Source of the DNA: Enchytraeus crypticus
Lineage: Eukaryota; Annelida; Clitellata; Enchytraeida; Enchytraeidae
Assembly (NCBI GenBank): GCA_905160935.1
Contig: CAJHZI010000409.1
Location: 326,523 to 390,522, forward strand
Direction: 5' to 3'
Length of the DNA stretch: 64,000 nucleotides
Shown here: piece after piece, positions 36,519-49,757 of the stretch
Layout of the letters: each line of letters starts with the position of its first letter
Position numbering within the stretch: position 1 is the stretch's first letter
Made by a program: the position numbers and the translations under genes
Notes under the pieces: generated by a model
What the model saw: the letters and a program-made list of their open reading frames with translations, nothing else
Told to the model about the DNA's origin: nothing
The model's database searches: none

Positions 36519-36621
36519 AGAGAGAGAGAGAGAGAGAGAGAGATATATATACATAGTCATATACAGAGAGAGATATACAGAGATCTGTATATATATATAT
36601 ATACAGATCTATAGCGCATAA

Positions 36622-36685
<64 letters not shown>

Positions 36686-36703
36686 TTATGCGCTATGGAT
36701 CTG
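36418..36703. repeat. CT/TA/GA simple repeats forming large AT-rich palindromes
   Basis: (CT)n(TA)n(GA)n at 36420-36543 is self-complementary. At 36604-36703, CAGATC.ATAGCGCATAAAGA and its inverted copy flank a TA core, giving arms of about 46 bases. Confidence 0.85.
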
Positions 36704-38050
36704 TACATATCACTCTGTTAACAACTTTACTCCGATATCGATATTCATTTGCAATTGATTTATTGATTTTATTCACAATACATACAACGTTAAACCGCAT
36801 TGTGCCCGGGTAACGGCGTTTTAGATTAACGGTATACTGCATGTGTGTGGTAAAGATGATTAAATGAGAACTGAGGAAGGCAATGGGAGTCTACTTGAGA
36901 GACTGACTATTGAGTTTTTTTTTGTATTTGTATCCAATTTATCCATATTTGTCCATATTTCCATATCCATATCCATAATATCCATATTATCCATATTTGT
37001 ATCAAATTTTTAACGAACCTTACAACGGCCTATTCTTTGCTACATGAAATACTAGCTTCTTTAGCTACGTTATTCTATTATAATAATTAGCTTCTTCGAC
37101 TTTTTGTTAAAGTGCGAGTGCATGTTATATTAAATTTTGCCATTGATTTTTAGAAGGAGGCAATCATTTAAAATTATAACGTAATAAATACCTTTCAATC
37201 TGTTCAGTATGACAGATAAATTAGAATGTTTCTTTAACTATCGCATTTAGATCGATCGTTTTTACGGGTACGAAATCAGAAAACAACCTAATAAGATTTA
37301 AACCTTCGATAAAATACCTGTTCATGGTCTAACTTAACATCTACACCTACTTCTTCATCTCTGCGAATAAGACATTAGCAGCAATTACGAACTGATTACT
37401 ACGTCAATGATAATAGAATGACAGTGTTCTAAGAAGTCTAAATCAAGGGAAGAACAAATTGAAATTCTAGTAAATTCTCGGCAAAGTTACGATCGATGAT
37501 GTCCCCGTGAATTAGCATTAAATAGTACACGACGTTTGAGCAATCAACGCAGGGCAACGCTTCTCAGTTAGAAAATGATTGATTGTAAAATGGAGACGTA
37601 GCTTAGTCAGGCGCCGATTGAAGGGAAAAAGTGGTGTTTTTGAGTTACGAAATTTTTGTCGTTTACAATGCGATGATGAAGTACGTGCTTTGATTCAAAT
37701 AGGTTGTCCTAATTGTGGGTTAGCAGTCTCGAAGAGAGATATATTGAGAATACATTTAAGATATTTTTTACGTCTTTACGATTGTTTTTAATATGACACC
37801 AACAGACGCGTCACTTACTGAATATATAAAATACATACAAATACATAAAAATGCCGATACAGTGAATTAAAGCAGTGAATTTGGCTATATAAATAATTAT
37901 ATGGAATTAACGTAATAGTAATAATCTGCAATACATTATGCAAGAAAGCAGTCAAGTAGATAAAACCTGAATTATGTACATGCCATAACAAAATACGCAG
38001 AATTAAAATACTTAAAAAGCAAACTACCAAAAGAATTATCTCTCTGCTTT
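36704..38050. other. Non-coding DNA, possibly GPCR intron
   Basis: AT-rich with no exon-like ORF that continues the receptor. A 70-codon ORF at 37579-37791 has no recognised motif and was not accepted. Confidence 0.4.
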
Positions 38051-38051
38051 A

Positions 38052-38368
38052 CGTTAAACGACGTTAAACTAGGTTAAGCTAGGTTAAACTAGGTTAAACT
38101 GGGTTAAACTGAGTTAAACTAGACTAAACTAGGCTAAACTAGGTTAAACTAAGTTTAACTAGGTTAAACTAGGCTAAACTAGGTTAAACTGGGTTAAACT
38201 AGGCTAAACTAGGTTAAATTGGGTTAAACTAGGTTAAACTAGGCTAAACTAGTTTAAACTGGGTTAAACTAGGCTAAACTGGTTTAACTGGGTTAAACTG
38301 ATATAAACTAGGCTAAACTAGGTTAAACTAGGCTAAACTAGGTTAAACCAGGTTAAACTACATGTATA
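38052..38368. repeat. Tandem 10-bp array (AGGTTAAACT / AGGCTAAACT)
   Basis: About 30 copies of the decamer with T/C alternation at the fourth or fifth base, from 38052 to 38368. Confidence 0.9.
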
Positions 38369-39087
38369 TTAAACTAGACTCTAGAGTTGTGACATGTAGA
38401 CATGTAAGTCACTTCGCATGATAACATTACTGTTAATTATAAGCATGCATTTAATTAAAGGATGAAATTTTACCATTTTGCTGCTATAGCATTAATATTG
38501 AGCTGTTAATCTCAATTGTTCTCAGAGTTACTTGACACGAGTCGAAATGCAGTAAGTGCAAACGAGTCATACCGATTTTATATATCGTTTTGCTTAGGGA
38601 ATCCAATTACCTGAGTAGATCTACATCGTAATTCTAAACCTATTTACATAAAAATGCTTTTAGCTCAAAGACGATTCAAAGCAGTTTCATTTAAGATTGT
38701 AATGACGTAAAGGTTAATGTTATCAGTATAAATCCTGTAATTCAACGAAATTATTAACTCTCTCCAGTGTTTTTCTAAGTGCACTTGTCCAAGGCACATA
38801 TTTATACTCAGATTAAGACTCGAGTTACCTAAAGTTAACTCCTACCATAGATCAATAGGTCAATCTTTCAAAACATACGATGTGCCCTAAGCCTTGTGTA
38901 GCCTATATAGTGTGACACAAATATGGCTTCCGAGGTGAGTTTTCAGTAGCTTTCTTCAGTTCCTAATGTCCCAGAACTCACTGAAATAGGAAAATAAAGA
39001 GTGGATAACGGTATTGGTTTGTTACGTAGATGATCTGTTATAGATAATTGTAATCTATAACAGATGACAGATACTGATTATGATTCT
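38369..39087. other. Non-coding DNA with an old SINE-like copy
   Basis: 38760-38950 (GTGCACTTG.CCAAGGCACATA ... CCTTGTGTAGCC ... ATGGCTTCCGAGG) resembles 44518-44700, so a dispersed element distinct from families A and B is present. No ORF. Confidence 0.5.
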
Positions 39088-39135
39088 TCACTTTCGAGTG
39101 AGGAAACTGACGTTAACTTAGCTTTACCAGCTTTT
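39088..39135 (+). repeat. SINE family A, 3' module only
   Basis: CTTTCGAGTGAGGAAACTGA CGTTAAC..TAGCTTTACCAG, identical to the 3' part of the full copy at 54904-55043. Confidence 0.75.
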
Positions 39136-39529
39136 AGATCGTCTAAGAGCAGCACCTTTATTATTTATTCCATTATAGATCGTCTAAGACCAATACCGTA
39201 TATACAATGTTAATACTTTCCGCACTAGTTTCTTCTCTTAATATATAAAAATAGTAATTTTATAATTTTTCCATTGCTCATGAAATACGGAATGAGCTGC
39301 ATATGAAACCAAATCTATCGGCTCTCGCAATATTAGCTTTTTCCGCACCACGCCTTATTTATAGGCCTATTTGTGATCCAGTTTCCATTCAAAGCAAGTC
39401 AAATGGAATAATATCATATTTAGAGCCCCGTTATGCCTCTTTCTATGGAACTGCGGATTTATAGACATACATAGTCGAAACAGAGAGACGGTAAGATTTA
39501 CTGTTAATATTGGATGCTAACATATAGCA

Positions 39530-39836
39530 TTTTTACATAGAGTGTAAACATTGAGTGTTAACATTGAGTGTTAGCAATGACAGTTAATATTTCGTGTTAA
39601 CAATGACTGTTACTAAGGCGTATTAACAGTGAGTGCTAGCATTGAGTGTTAATAATAACTGTTAACTTTAAGTGTTAACAGTGAGTTTTAACATTGAATG
39701 TTGACATTGTTAATATCGAATTGAGTGAGCATTAACATTGAGTGCTAACATTGAGTGCTAACATTGAGTGTTAACATTGACTGCTAACATTAAGTGTTAA
39801 CATTGAGTGCTAACATTGACTGCTAACTTGGTGAAG
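39530..39836. repeat. Tandem array of about 13-bp units (GTGTTAACATTGA)
   Basis: Variants of AACATTGAGTGCT/AACATTGAGTGTT repeated about 20 times with drift at the left. Confidence 0.85.
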
Positions 39837-40246
39837 CTAAATTAATCTGACTACATAACTGTCGGTGTTTCGAAAACAAAAACAAATCTCTGAAAAGAGA
39901 TTCTGTGCTGGTTATAAGCTGGGTATTCTTAGCAATAGTTGATTTGATGACAGAATCTGCTTTGGTCATGTGACTATATTAATGCAGTGGTACGTCCTAT
40001 CGATTGTCTAGCTGACATTGTAAAAAATCCTCTAGCTTTTCTTGATACTCGGCTAAATAACTAGAACGGAATTAAAACATTTCCGTTAACAGGAACTGAA
40101 ATTGGAATAGCAATCGTTGCTCATAAAAAGCATAGTAGAATAGGATTGGAAATGATGGAAATGGTAACATTTCACTCAAATCAGAATTTTTGACTTAAGT
40201 GAAATCTGCTGTTGCTCCTCAATTGTCAAAAGAATAATCACGGTAT

Positions 40247-40330
40247 AATCTGCTCTAACTACCTCTTCTAGTGCACTGCCTAACGGCAGGTCCATGGCAT
40301 ATAACTATCCGACTATTTCTATATCCTCAG
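40247..40330 (+). repeat. SINE family B copy, 5' part
   Basis: CTCTTCTAGTGCACTGCCTA followed by CGGCAGGTCCATGGCATATA, the family B head. Confidence 0.7.
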
Positions 40331-40886
40331 CCTTTCTTATCATCTCTTAATGTAAATTTATCAAATCATTCAACATCCTATGTCTTGGTCTGACTATCTC
40401 TTTTCCCTGGAACTCATCATTCTACATGTATTACAACTCTCAGCAAACCATCTCCCGTATAATATGCCTTCTACAATTTGTCTTTATATTTCTTATAGCA
40501 TCTATTAACTCTCTATTTGTACCGACTCTTCTAAGTACTTCTTCATTTGTAATTTTGTTCATACAACGAATTTTTTTTCCATCTTTCTCCGTAACCGCTT
40601 TTCCAATGCCTCTTGGTTCCTGATATTTTCTGTCCTTAATGTCTGTGTTTCACATCCGCACAAAATTTTCCATCACCCAAAGGTTTTTCTGAATCTTTCT
40701 CTGTTTGGTTTTTGCAATGTCTTTTCTTAGGATTCTACTCTCTTACCGAAGTTCCGTTTCACCTGTGCTATTCAAAATTTCCTTTCTGTTTCACACTTCC
40801 CATCATCCGTAGTAGCCCAAGTACCTGAAGCTTCTTACCTGTTCTAATCTTGTGTTATTCAATGTAATAACACAAGACTTCGCCAC

Positions 40887-40962
40887 TGGCCAGTGGCGAA
40901 GTCGGTAAGATACTCGACTCGAGTGAGGAAACTGACGTTAACCATAGCTTTACCAACTTTTT
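40887..40962 (+). repeat. SINE family A copy with internal deletion
   Basis: GCCAGTGGCGAAGTCGGTAA..ATACTCGAC joins directly to TCGAGTGAGGAAACTGACGT. The B-box half is missing; the junction falls in a shared TCGA. Confidence 0.8.
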
Positions 40963-43736
40963 AATATTTAAATTTCTGTGACTCCTAGACACTCTCTTCA
41001 CCCTTGTCATTTTTCTATTAATCTTCATGCCATGCATCAATGCTGTGACATTCAGACCACCCATAACGCTCTGCATTCTTACTTCACTACTATCGCTTAA
41101 TTCGCTACTTACTTCAATATCTTTCTCATCTGCAAACCTCATATCTTTCAGCAATTAACCTCCGAAAAATATTTCTTCTTCAATATTTTCCATCCCCTCA
41201 GTCTTTACTCCCTCTACATAGATATGGAGAGTAGTAGTGAAATATAACAGCCTTACTTCACCCCGTCTTATTTCACCCTCCTCTGAGAACTCTTACTGAA
41301 TTTCCACAATTTTCTCTGACCCATGTACAAATTTATAATTAATCTTCTATCTCTCAAGTGTCTACCGATATCATGGTTACCGACTGTAGTTTTATTCCAG
41401 TTTTTATTGTAGTTTTATTCCAGACGCAAATTAAGCACCAGAAAATTAAAAATGTAATCTAACAATTATATTAATATTTAATAAGGAAATAATCTACATA
41501 TATCTGAGGTCATATTTGTAGAGTGCAAAGTACATGTAGTTCAAGATATTAATTTTGACTGATCTATCTTCTTTTCCGTTTGAAAAGGAAATAATCAAGA
41601 CAGATTAGCTGCAGATGAATTGAAAGCCTTGGCATTACTGCAGATTCTCTATACTTAATATGAGAGTTTGAATGTCACAGATGGTTTATTTACGATTTCA
41701 TTTTTAAAAATGAGCAGCTATTTTTCTCACTTATTCCTGAAAGAGATTAGAAATAGAAGGAATAGCCTTGATTAGAGATTTTCTGGAACTCAAGATGTTC
41801 GACGAAGTCGTAAAATATGACTTGTAATATCGGTGGATGTGAGATTTCGCCTCATTCGAGAGAATTCATCCAACGCAAAACTTTTAAGGGATTAAATTGG
41901 AGGGAGTTCTGTTTGTAGACTTGTTAGGGGAGCCTGTAACTTTGCCCCTCATAACCCTCCGCCCGCCCCTTATTCCATTTTCAAGGAATATTACTCTCCA
42001 CGGTGTTCCTATCTCGAATATCAGAAACATTGAGTGAATTGTGTTCTGTGATATTAGATAAATAATTGATAATTCATCATCATCATCATAATCCTCCCTT
42101 AAATCCTAGTTTAACTAGGGTGGGGATACGAATAGACTGTCTAAAATCCTCTCTCTCCTACACCACACCACCAGCCAATCCCCTATATGAGATTTTTCCA
42201 TTCATTTAAATTTTGTAGCAATTTCTGGAGCCTAGGCGCTCACCAACCGATTACCCTTTATGACGTTGTAAATAATTTATAATTAATAATAAAAATTTAT
42301 AATAAAAAACTAAGAAATCAATGTGAAGATGCTAATAGTATATTAAGCAATATATGTTTCAAACAGTATTATAGCCATATTAATTATTTGCTATATATCT
42401 ACTTTATGATTAAAGCTACGAATTTTCTATTTGGTAATTAAGGTTACGATTGCTATGTTCGCTAATTTGATGTTATTGCTGCTTGTTACTACGCTTATCA
42501 ATTGACGAATTGATGTTATAGTGTTTGTCGAGAATTCTTAAAAGAAATTAAGTTATGATAATTAATTGTAAAAATAATAAGAATAAATATCACATGTAAT
42601 ATTTACTTCTCCAGACCTCAAAGCAACAAAAAAATCTCCTCGTTTCAGAGAGATGATTTTACGAGAAGCTTCAGAAAAACGTTATTTTTATTTCTTTGCG
42701 TTACTTTGCTCCTATCAAATCTAGCGATGATATCATCATCTTCATCTTCCCTTAAATGACAGTTGTGTATTATATATATTCTTAACTAGAATCGGGATAC
42801 GAAAATGCCTTCTCCAATCCTCTCTATTCCACACCATATCATCACTCTATTCCATACTTTTTAAAATCTAAAATGAACGATATTTTAACACTTATACTTC
42901 TTCAGTCATTAACAGTGAAAATACTGATGAATTTAAACATTTTTAAAGTCTGATTCTTAATTTAAAATAGCGCCAATGACGTTCCTACAGCACGCTTCAT
43001 ACAAATCCATTGCATGATTACAGTTTACAAAACATTCTATAAGGAAATATAAATCAATAAACGTTAAACGGCCATACGTCATCTTATCGATTAACGGTAA
43101 TAATCTCATAGATTTTCCATCAGTCGATCAATGATTGCATCATCATTTGATTGCATCATCATTTGATTGTCACACAGACCTCCAGGTGCTCATCACACAG
43201 GCCCCGGGACTGCCGCTAATTACTACAGATTTCAATTTAACGATACGCTAGACAAGCAGAATTCCTTCCAGCGTGAAGCATGGATGTTCCATGCCTGCTT
43301 CTCCAGCCTTGTTCCTCAGACTATCGGTACACCCTGGACTATAGACTACCAGTAGACCTTGGACTAATTTGTTCTTAAAATCAATCGATCAATCAGTTCT
43401 GGTTACGTTGCCTTAATTATTCAGCAACGATTAGCATTAGTCAATAATACGCTTGATGTGTAAAACTTAATTCTAAAGCTGAAAGAACAAAAGAAAGACT
43501 ATCTTGAGGATATACTGCATCATGTACTGCTGAACCTGACGTCTTAGCTTATCCTTCACTGCAATATTCAATTGAGGCTTAGCACACGCACCAACAATGT
43601 TTGTTTTTCTTAATTTTATATAACTTTTCAGGTTGAAAATCAGACTATCCGAACTAGTGGAAAACTCAAAGGCAAAATGATCCTCGCTGCAGCGTACCAA
43701 ATTAGATTGTGCAAGCTTTTAAAGTCACCTTATAAC
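40963..43736. other. Non-coding DNA with two copies of a further repeat
   Basis: Related stretches at about 42077-42270 and 42733-42860 (CATCATC..CCTCCCTTAAATCCTAGTTTAACTAGGGTGGGGATACGA) share a body with 54424-54685 (minus). No credible host exon; small ORFs at 40855-41154 and 43167-43355 have no recognisable features. Confidence 0.5.
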
Positions 43737-43744
43737 TCTCTCTC

Positions 43745-43780
<36 letters not shown>

Positions 43781-44133
43781 CTACTCTCTTAGGGCACTGC
43801 CTACTGGCAGGTCTGTGGTATGTAACGCCTTCACTCATCTCTATCCTCCGTTTTCCTCTTCATGCTCAAATACAAGTGGATCTTGAAATCATCCGTAACT
43901 TTCCTTTTGATATACCATTATTCGTGGGAGATTTTGCTTATGACTATACGAACTCTAGTGCTGTTAAATTCCTCAAAAACATTCTTCCTCATTGATATTT
44001 ATAACTATATAACAAATTCAAATCACAGTTTACAACCTCGTAGACTTTACAACTTGAAGTCTATGCCTTGACTTTACCTATCTGAATAATGACGTCCCTG
44101 ACATCATCCCTGGATGAGGAAATGGACGTTAAA
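43737..44133 (+). repeat. SINE family B, longest copy with 3' module
   Basis: CT-rich leader, GGGCACTGCCTACTGGCAGG body (43793-43880) and, after about 200 less familiar bases, the 3' module GACGTCCCTGACATCATCCC TGGATGAGGAAATGGACGTTAAA (44091-44133), then a (TA)n tail. Confidence 0.65.
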
Positions 44134-44142
44134 TCTTTGTTA

Positions 44143-44173
<31 letters not shown>

Positions 44174-44499
44174 GTACTTTCTAGATTCAGAGTTAAGAAT
44201 TTTTATTTCTTCAACTCCTCACATTCACCGTGTGATTCGACTCTGAAGACGGGTTTTGAGACTTACGAAGGTTTTAAGTAATTGACAGCTGAATTGTGTT
44301 TCAACAATAACATTAAAACAATTTTTTACTCGATTCAAAAGTCACTTTCTGGATCCAATTTGATTAGTCTTACTGAATGATCTAAAATTTGTAAATCTTG
44401 AACAAAAGTTGAATTCGATTAGATATTATAGTACTATCGCCGCTAAGAGTTGTGTTGAAGGAAAACTGGCAAGTACCGGAGATGCATTATTTAAATCAT

Positions 44500-44715
44500 G
44501 TAAACCTTTCTCTCTTCTCTTCAGTGCACTGCCAAGTAGCAGGTTAAAGGTACATATTCATACTCAAAGTCTGCTTTCTCGCTCCATAAGAGCACTCTTT
44601 AGATCAACATATTAATCCCTTCACAAAGTCTATGCCTTATGTAGCCTTTAGCTTGGGAAAGATATGGCTTCTGAGGTTGTTTCCCATTGTCTTCCTCAGG
44701 AAACCTTTATAGATA
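44500..44715 (+). repeat. Dispersed repeat related to family B and to 38760-38950
   Basis: Starts CAGTGCACTGCCAAGTAGCA like family B, then carries CTATGCCTTATGTAGCCTTT and ATGGCTTCTGAGG shared with the 38.8-kb copy. Confidence 0.6.
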
Positions 44716-46040
44716 GCATATTGCTAATGTATAATATATTATATCAAGGAGTCCATGATTCATCATGAATGTACACTGGATCTATAGAAAGGATCCTCGG
44801 TCCATTCCAAACCCAGTTGCAAACTATAGCAATCGCAATACACAATATTATTCCTAAATGACAGATAAAATCCCCCATAAGTCCGTAGTAAAAGTTTATA
44901 GGCTCACAAAAGAATGTGGATAATTTGCATAAGCGGCTAGAGCGAACCTGTGCAAACCCAGTGGTTAAAGTGGGGGTGGGATGGCACAGCTGCATTTCCA
45001 TAGCTCTCATTTTTTCTGAGGTTCGTTTCCCTGATAGGAGCCTAAATTAGATACTAGGATATTTGCAAATTCATTACAGGACGGCCAAAAGTGTTGATCG
45101 TCCCCTAGCTCTCAATTCCCACTTTGATCACTGTACGAATCAGACTACAGACTGTGTCCCATTTCAGCACTAATACTTTTGGAGACAAGAAAATTATAGA
45201 AGTAATTCACACATGTGTAATTTAATATCTAAACAGTAATCGGCTAGTTGCGGTTATTGAATGGCTTCTTAGAAACACGAGTTATACGGATTAAAGTTTT
45301 CAACACCTGAAGACATTCTTGAATAACGTATCATTAGTATTGTTGTTAAAAGCTTCAGCAGGAGAGTTTAGCATGAGAGGCGAGAGAGAATATCTGCATT
45401 CCTCAATGATGTTTTCTGCATTCTTAATTTATGCATTTCTTTGAAGCCGTTTTCCACATTGTTACTTCCTTAAGTGTCTTTGAAAGCAAATTGCAACGAA
45501 ACTATGCTAAGCGAGCCCGTGGTTATTCGTTAAACATCTACTAGTTTTATTATCGGTAATTTGATATTTAAAGGCGAAATCATGCATCAGTGTCATACAA
45601 GCGATTCAACCTAGTTTAATAGTTAAGTTTCTATTGAATATTTCAAGGTACTCTTATAAGCTGGGATTCTGAATTTCTGCGCTGAAGAATATTGCAAATT
45701 ATATTATTGAATGCTGGATTAACAGTCTAGCGATTGAATTTTAAAAAGTGCTAAATATGATAATGGAGAGTTTATAAAACCTACTTTGGACGCTCATTGG
45801 CTGCCCTTATAGTGATATGAAATAGCAACGATAACAAATATGAAATGTACAAATTCGTTTATTACGAAGCGCTGTTAAGAAAATCAAATTTTAAAAGTTA
45901 ACAGTGAATTTATTAACCAAGGTGCACAATTTTAAAATAGTTTTCTAATATTTTCTCCCATTATTCTCTTATTGCTTTGACTAAGGCTTTTTATGTCGCT
46001 CAATAGATGCTGGAAGGATCGTTTTCATTTTAAGCACAGT
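44716..46040. other. Non-coding DNA, nothing recognised
   Basis: No credible ORF, tandem array or known repeat. Confidence 0.45.
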
Positions 46041-46079
46041 CTTTATTGCATCATCGGTTCTTGTTGTTAATCCCTTTGC

Positions 46080-46490
46080 TAATGTTTCCTATTGGTCTGT
46101 TTTCCATAATATTCGTTGTTATCATTGGTCTGTTTTCTTTCATATGTGTTGTTTATTGGTCTGTTTCCACTGATTTAGTTGTTTATTGGTCTGTTTCCAC
46201 TGATATTGGTTGTTTATTCGTCTGTTTCCACTGATTTAGTTGTTTATTGGGCTGTTTCCACTGATATTAGTTGTATATTGGTCTGTTTTCACTGATGTTA
46301 GTTGTTTATTGGTCTGTTTCCACTGATATTGGTTGTTTATTGGTCTGTTTCCACTGATATTGGTTGTTTATTGGTCTGTTTTCACTGATATTAGTTGTTT
46401 ATTGGTCTGTTTCCACTGATATTAGTTGTTTATTGGTCTGTTTCCACTGATATTAGTTGTTTATTGATCTGTTCCCACTGATATTTGTTG
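46080..46490. repeat. Tandem array of about thirteen 30-31-bp units
   Basis: TTAGTTGTTTATTGGTCTGT plus TTCCACTGATA repeated with small changes; the leftmost copies are most diverged. Confidence 0.9.
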
Positions 46491-46496
46491 TTTTTA

Positions 46497-46735
46497 CGTT
46501 ACCCCTACGCTATTTAGAATGTCTAAATAGCGAAGGGGTAACGTCATGAAGTCTTAAATGACAAATCCTGAGGTGATTTGAATCCTCGTGGGTTCGAATC
46601 CCAGCCGCGCTGATCTGAGAGTAAAATCTCGGACATTCACTGGACTGGTTATACGGAAAATGGTCTAAATTGCCTAACGGATTAAACATGTGGTATTAAA
46701 AGTGATAGATATCAACATAGTTGATTATTCACTAT
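46497..46735 (+). repeat. tRNA-derived SINE family C with a 22-bp hairpin at its head
   Basis: CGTTACCCCTACGCTATTTAGA (46497-46518) and its inverted copy (46522-46543, one mismatch) precede an A-box-like TAGCG.AGGGG, B box GGGTTCGAATCCC and the body CGGACATTCACTGGACTGGT ending TCAACATAGT. A second copy is on the minus strand at about 63079-63297. Confidence 0.75.
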
Positions 46736-48040
46736 AATGCGTGTTTACTTTTTTACTTTTTTAATTGGTTTATTTTCATTGATATTTGTTGCTGTCACAA
46801 ATCATGCTCCAAGCTTTTCCTTGTTTCGCTCTACAGATGAGCACAAGTCAAAGGTTAGAGTTGATTTTAACAGTTTCTAATCTCCTGGTCACAGCCGCTA
46901 CTGGGCAAACACTCTCTTCATTCAACTGAAGGATAAAAATTGAATTAACTTTTTAATTGTGCACATTTTGTTTTGCTGCTCTGCTGGACATTGTGATAAA
47001 GATTTTGTTTGTTTGACAAATACCGAAAAAACATTGCTTTCAAAGTGCATGTATACGGTAACTAGTGGAAAATATCAAAGAGTTTTAAGAAGTTGCTGAG
47101 AATCTGTTATAAACCAATCAGATGACTGTACCTTATAAATAAATAGGATTGAAATGCTGAGATGGGGAGAAGGGAATGTTATCCGCACGATATATAAGAT
47201 CCATGACCATATTCCAAATCCAGGATTTGTTAAACGGGCAGCACGCTACAGGATTGCTGCTGAGATGCTAGGGATATAAACCAGCTCCGGCGAGCTTGAC
47301 ATGGAGTCGTGATCATAAACAGAAAAAGTGAAAATGTGAATACATCTCATCACGTGACGTGCAAGCATTACTATACCGATCGTTTATTGATATCGATATT
47401 TGAGACGTTGTAAACAACTGAGTATTGTAGATATTGGTTACCAGTAACTGTTGTTTCCAGAGTTTCTTAGAAAACACCGATGCAGTCTCCAGGCGTATTA
47501 CGTACTAGAAGGATTAAATGGTGTGAAATTTAAATACCAACGTACCGTGCAATAATAAGTGGTGCAAACATGAATTACTGATTAATTGTCATCTTTACCT
47601 CAACAGGTGGTATTAACATGCATAAATAATTAAAATTAAAATTAACAAGAAATAGTACGAGGCATTACAAAAGTAGCAATAGCATGGTGTATTGTGTACG
47701 TTATCAAACGTTATTAGCAAGTATTATTAAAGAATTGGTAAATATCACAACAAGCATTACGAAAGAGTTAGATTCATACATCTCAGGGAGATTTAAAAAA
47801 GGCTTTCAAAAGTTTCTCATTTTTGTCAGGCACAGTAGTCATCCTATAGGCCAGCAATATTCTCTCTAGAGTTTAGCCTTCTTTATGTGCTTTTGCTTTG
47901 ATCCTTCAGTTTTGCCTATAGGGTGTCCCGTTGGACATGTCTTATACTCACAGGGCTCGATATTGCCATGGACAAAGGTGATATGGCCGGTAACTTAGTG
48001 ATCGATTGTCGTAGACAGAGTGAGTTCAGACGGTCACCTA
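46736..48040. other. Non-coding DNA
   Basis: No credible ORF; nothing recognised. Confidence 0.4.
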
Positions 48041-48420
48041 GAATTGATCGATGTTGTCGTAGACGGTAGAGACAGTATATAGAAGTGATCGATGTTGTCG
48101 TAGACTGTACAGGTAGTGACATAGAAGTGCTCGATGTTGTCGTAGACTGTACAGGTAGTGACATAGAAGTGCTCGATGTTGTCGTAGACTGTACAGGTAA
48201 ACTCAACAATTCAGAAAAACATTCTAATGAAGGACTTTAAGGAATGTAGTTGTACACATTGATTCTCTAGATGTCATAGCAGTGCTCCGTGTTGTCGTAG
48301 TCTGTGCAGACAGTGATATAGAAGTGCTCGGTGTTGTCGTAGACTGATGCTTTGCAGACAATTACTTGAAAGTGCTCGATGTTGTTTTAGAGGTAGAGTG
48401 TACAGGGAGTCACATAAAGT
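48041..48420. repeat. Diverged tandem array of 42-bp units
   Basis: GTAGTGACATAGAAGTGCTC and GATGTTGTCGTAGACTGTACAG repeat cleanly at 48070-48196, then again diverged at 48275-48420 after a 62-bp interruption (48203-48264). Confidence 0.85.
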
Positions 48421-49248
48421 ATTCGATGTTATTTCAATGATGTGGATAAATATAAATTGTTTAAATTAATTGATAAATTGTTTAGAATTGTCATTTAGAG
48501 GTATAACTTAAAAACTTGAGGGACGTCTAATTATGTTAAGCTATAATTACTCCTAGTTTATCCGGCAATCACTACGAATACCTCGTCGCGCAGTGGTTAG
48601 AGAGCTCGCCTCTTGAACGAGAGGTCGCATGTTCGATACTGCGTTGCGATAAGGGATTTTCTCCTCCGAAGGGCGAATAAAAACCCACACGTGTAAATTT
48701 GGTGATGTCAGGCCGATGGATTGCCGACCTAAATGTTACATTTCCTATCTAGACCCCTCCGTGTCGACCCCGAATAGGGATTAACGGCACGCTAAAAGAT
48801 ATGTTTGAAACCGGCAATCACTAGTTTTGCCTCAGGTTTGAACCCAGCACTTTTTTACTACTTTATTTTTGTCCTAATTCAAGCATGTAACAGATGCCTC
48901 TAAAATAATCAGCGCGTAAACCATTTTATCAAATTGCTCTGTCGTAGCTCTAGCGTCCATTTCTCAGGGGACTAATTGCCCGATCGCATTTCGACCAATG
49001 GGACGTCGCTGTTCAGATCTTGTTGTCATTAGCGCAAAGCTCACTATGAGATACAGCAGTGGCAGCGTAGAATATCGAGTGATTGCAAGATTCGTCAAAG
49101 ATATTTACGATATTCAAAGTATAGCTTCATGTAGGTTAAAACGCATCTCTTCAACATTTCCTTTCAGTCCGTAGTACATGAAATACAATCAATGTGTACA
49201 ACTACATTCCTTAAAGTCCTTCATTAGAATGTTTTTCCGAATTGTTGA
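48203..49248. repeat. 62-bp inverted duplication, arms 48203-48264 and 49187-49248
   Basis: The two arms are reverse complements with one mismatch (TTCAGAAAAAC against TTCGGAAAAAC) about 920 bases apart, one arm sitting inside the 42-bp array. Confidence 0.85.
48585..48815 (+). repeat. tRNA-derived SINE family D (single copy)
   Basis: CGCGCAGTGGTTAGAGAGCT (A box), CCTCTTGAACGAGAGG (anticodon-like arm), B-box-like ATGTTCGATAC, then a body with GGGCGAATAAAAACCC and ATAGGGATTAACGGCACGC. Mutated relative to a functional tRNA. Confidence 0.7.
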
Positions 49249-49640
49249 ATTTGCACCGGTATGGGGCCTGCTTTTGTTCACCGGCTTGGGCTTTTTCTCA
49301 ATAGTGCTCGATGTTGTCATTGACGATAGTAGCACTCTAATTGTTATTGTTTGATATTTATTTAAGGGCTTCATGTTCCGTTAACTGATGTTTCGGAATT
49401 TTGCATTAACACCGTTTAACGGATTATTTGTCGAGTTCGTTTGCTCGACTTTGGTTGCTCATTTTTAACTTTAATGCAACATATTTATTTCCGTAGATGT
49501 ATTATTCGACTTCTCTGCGCAGGTTGTAGGCGGCTTATACAATGCCTCCTGACATTACTAATATCATGGCATAGTTTACTAGTTACAAAGTATGCATTAA
49601 ATGTTACACTACAAACCCTTGATATTATTTGTAATCATAT

Positions 49641-49757
49641 TGTTAAAGCTAAGGTTAACGTCAGTTTCCTCACTCGAAATCGATGTCATTGACGGGAGAG
49701 TCCAGGATTTGAACGCCCAATACATACTGATCCACGGTCGAGTATCATACAGACGTT
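49641..49757 (-). repeat. SINE family A copy
   Basis: Reverse orientation; AACGTCAGTTTCCTCACTCG at left and GATCCACGGTCGAGTATC at right; the B box is degraded. Confidence 0.8.

Noticed and set aside
37579-37791. Small basic/Cys-containing ORF
   Set aside because: No motif, no conserved neighbours, poor codon character.
43167-43355. 62-codon ORF
   Set aside because: No domain or splice context; length expected by chance.
48585-48660. Functional tRNA gene
   Set aside because: Arms mismatched and continues into a SINE body.
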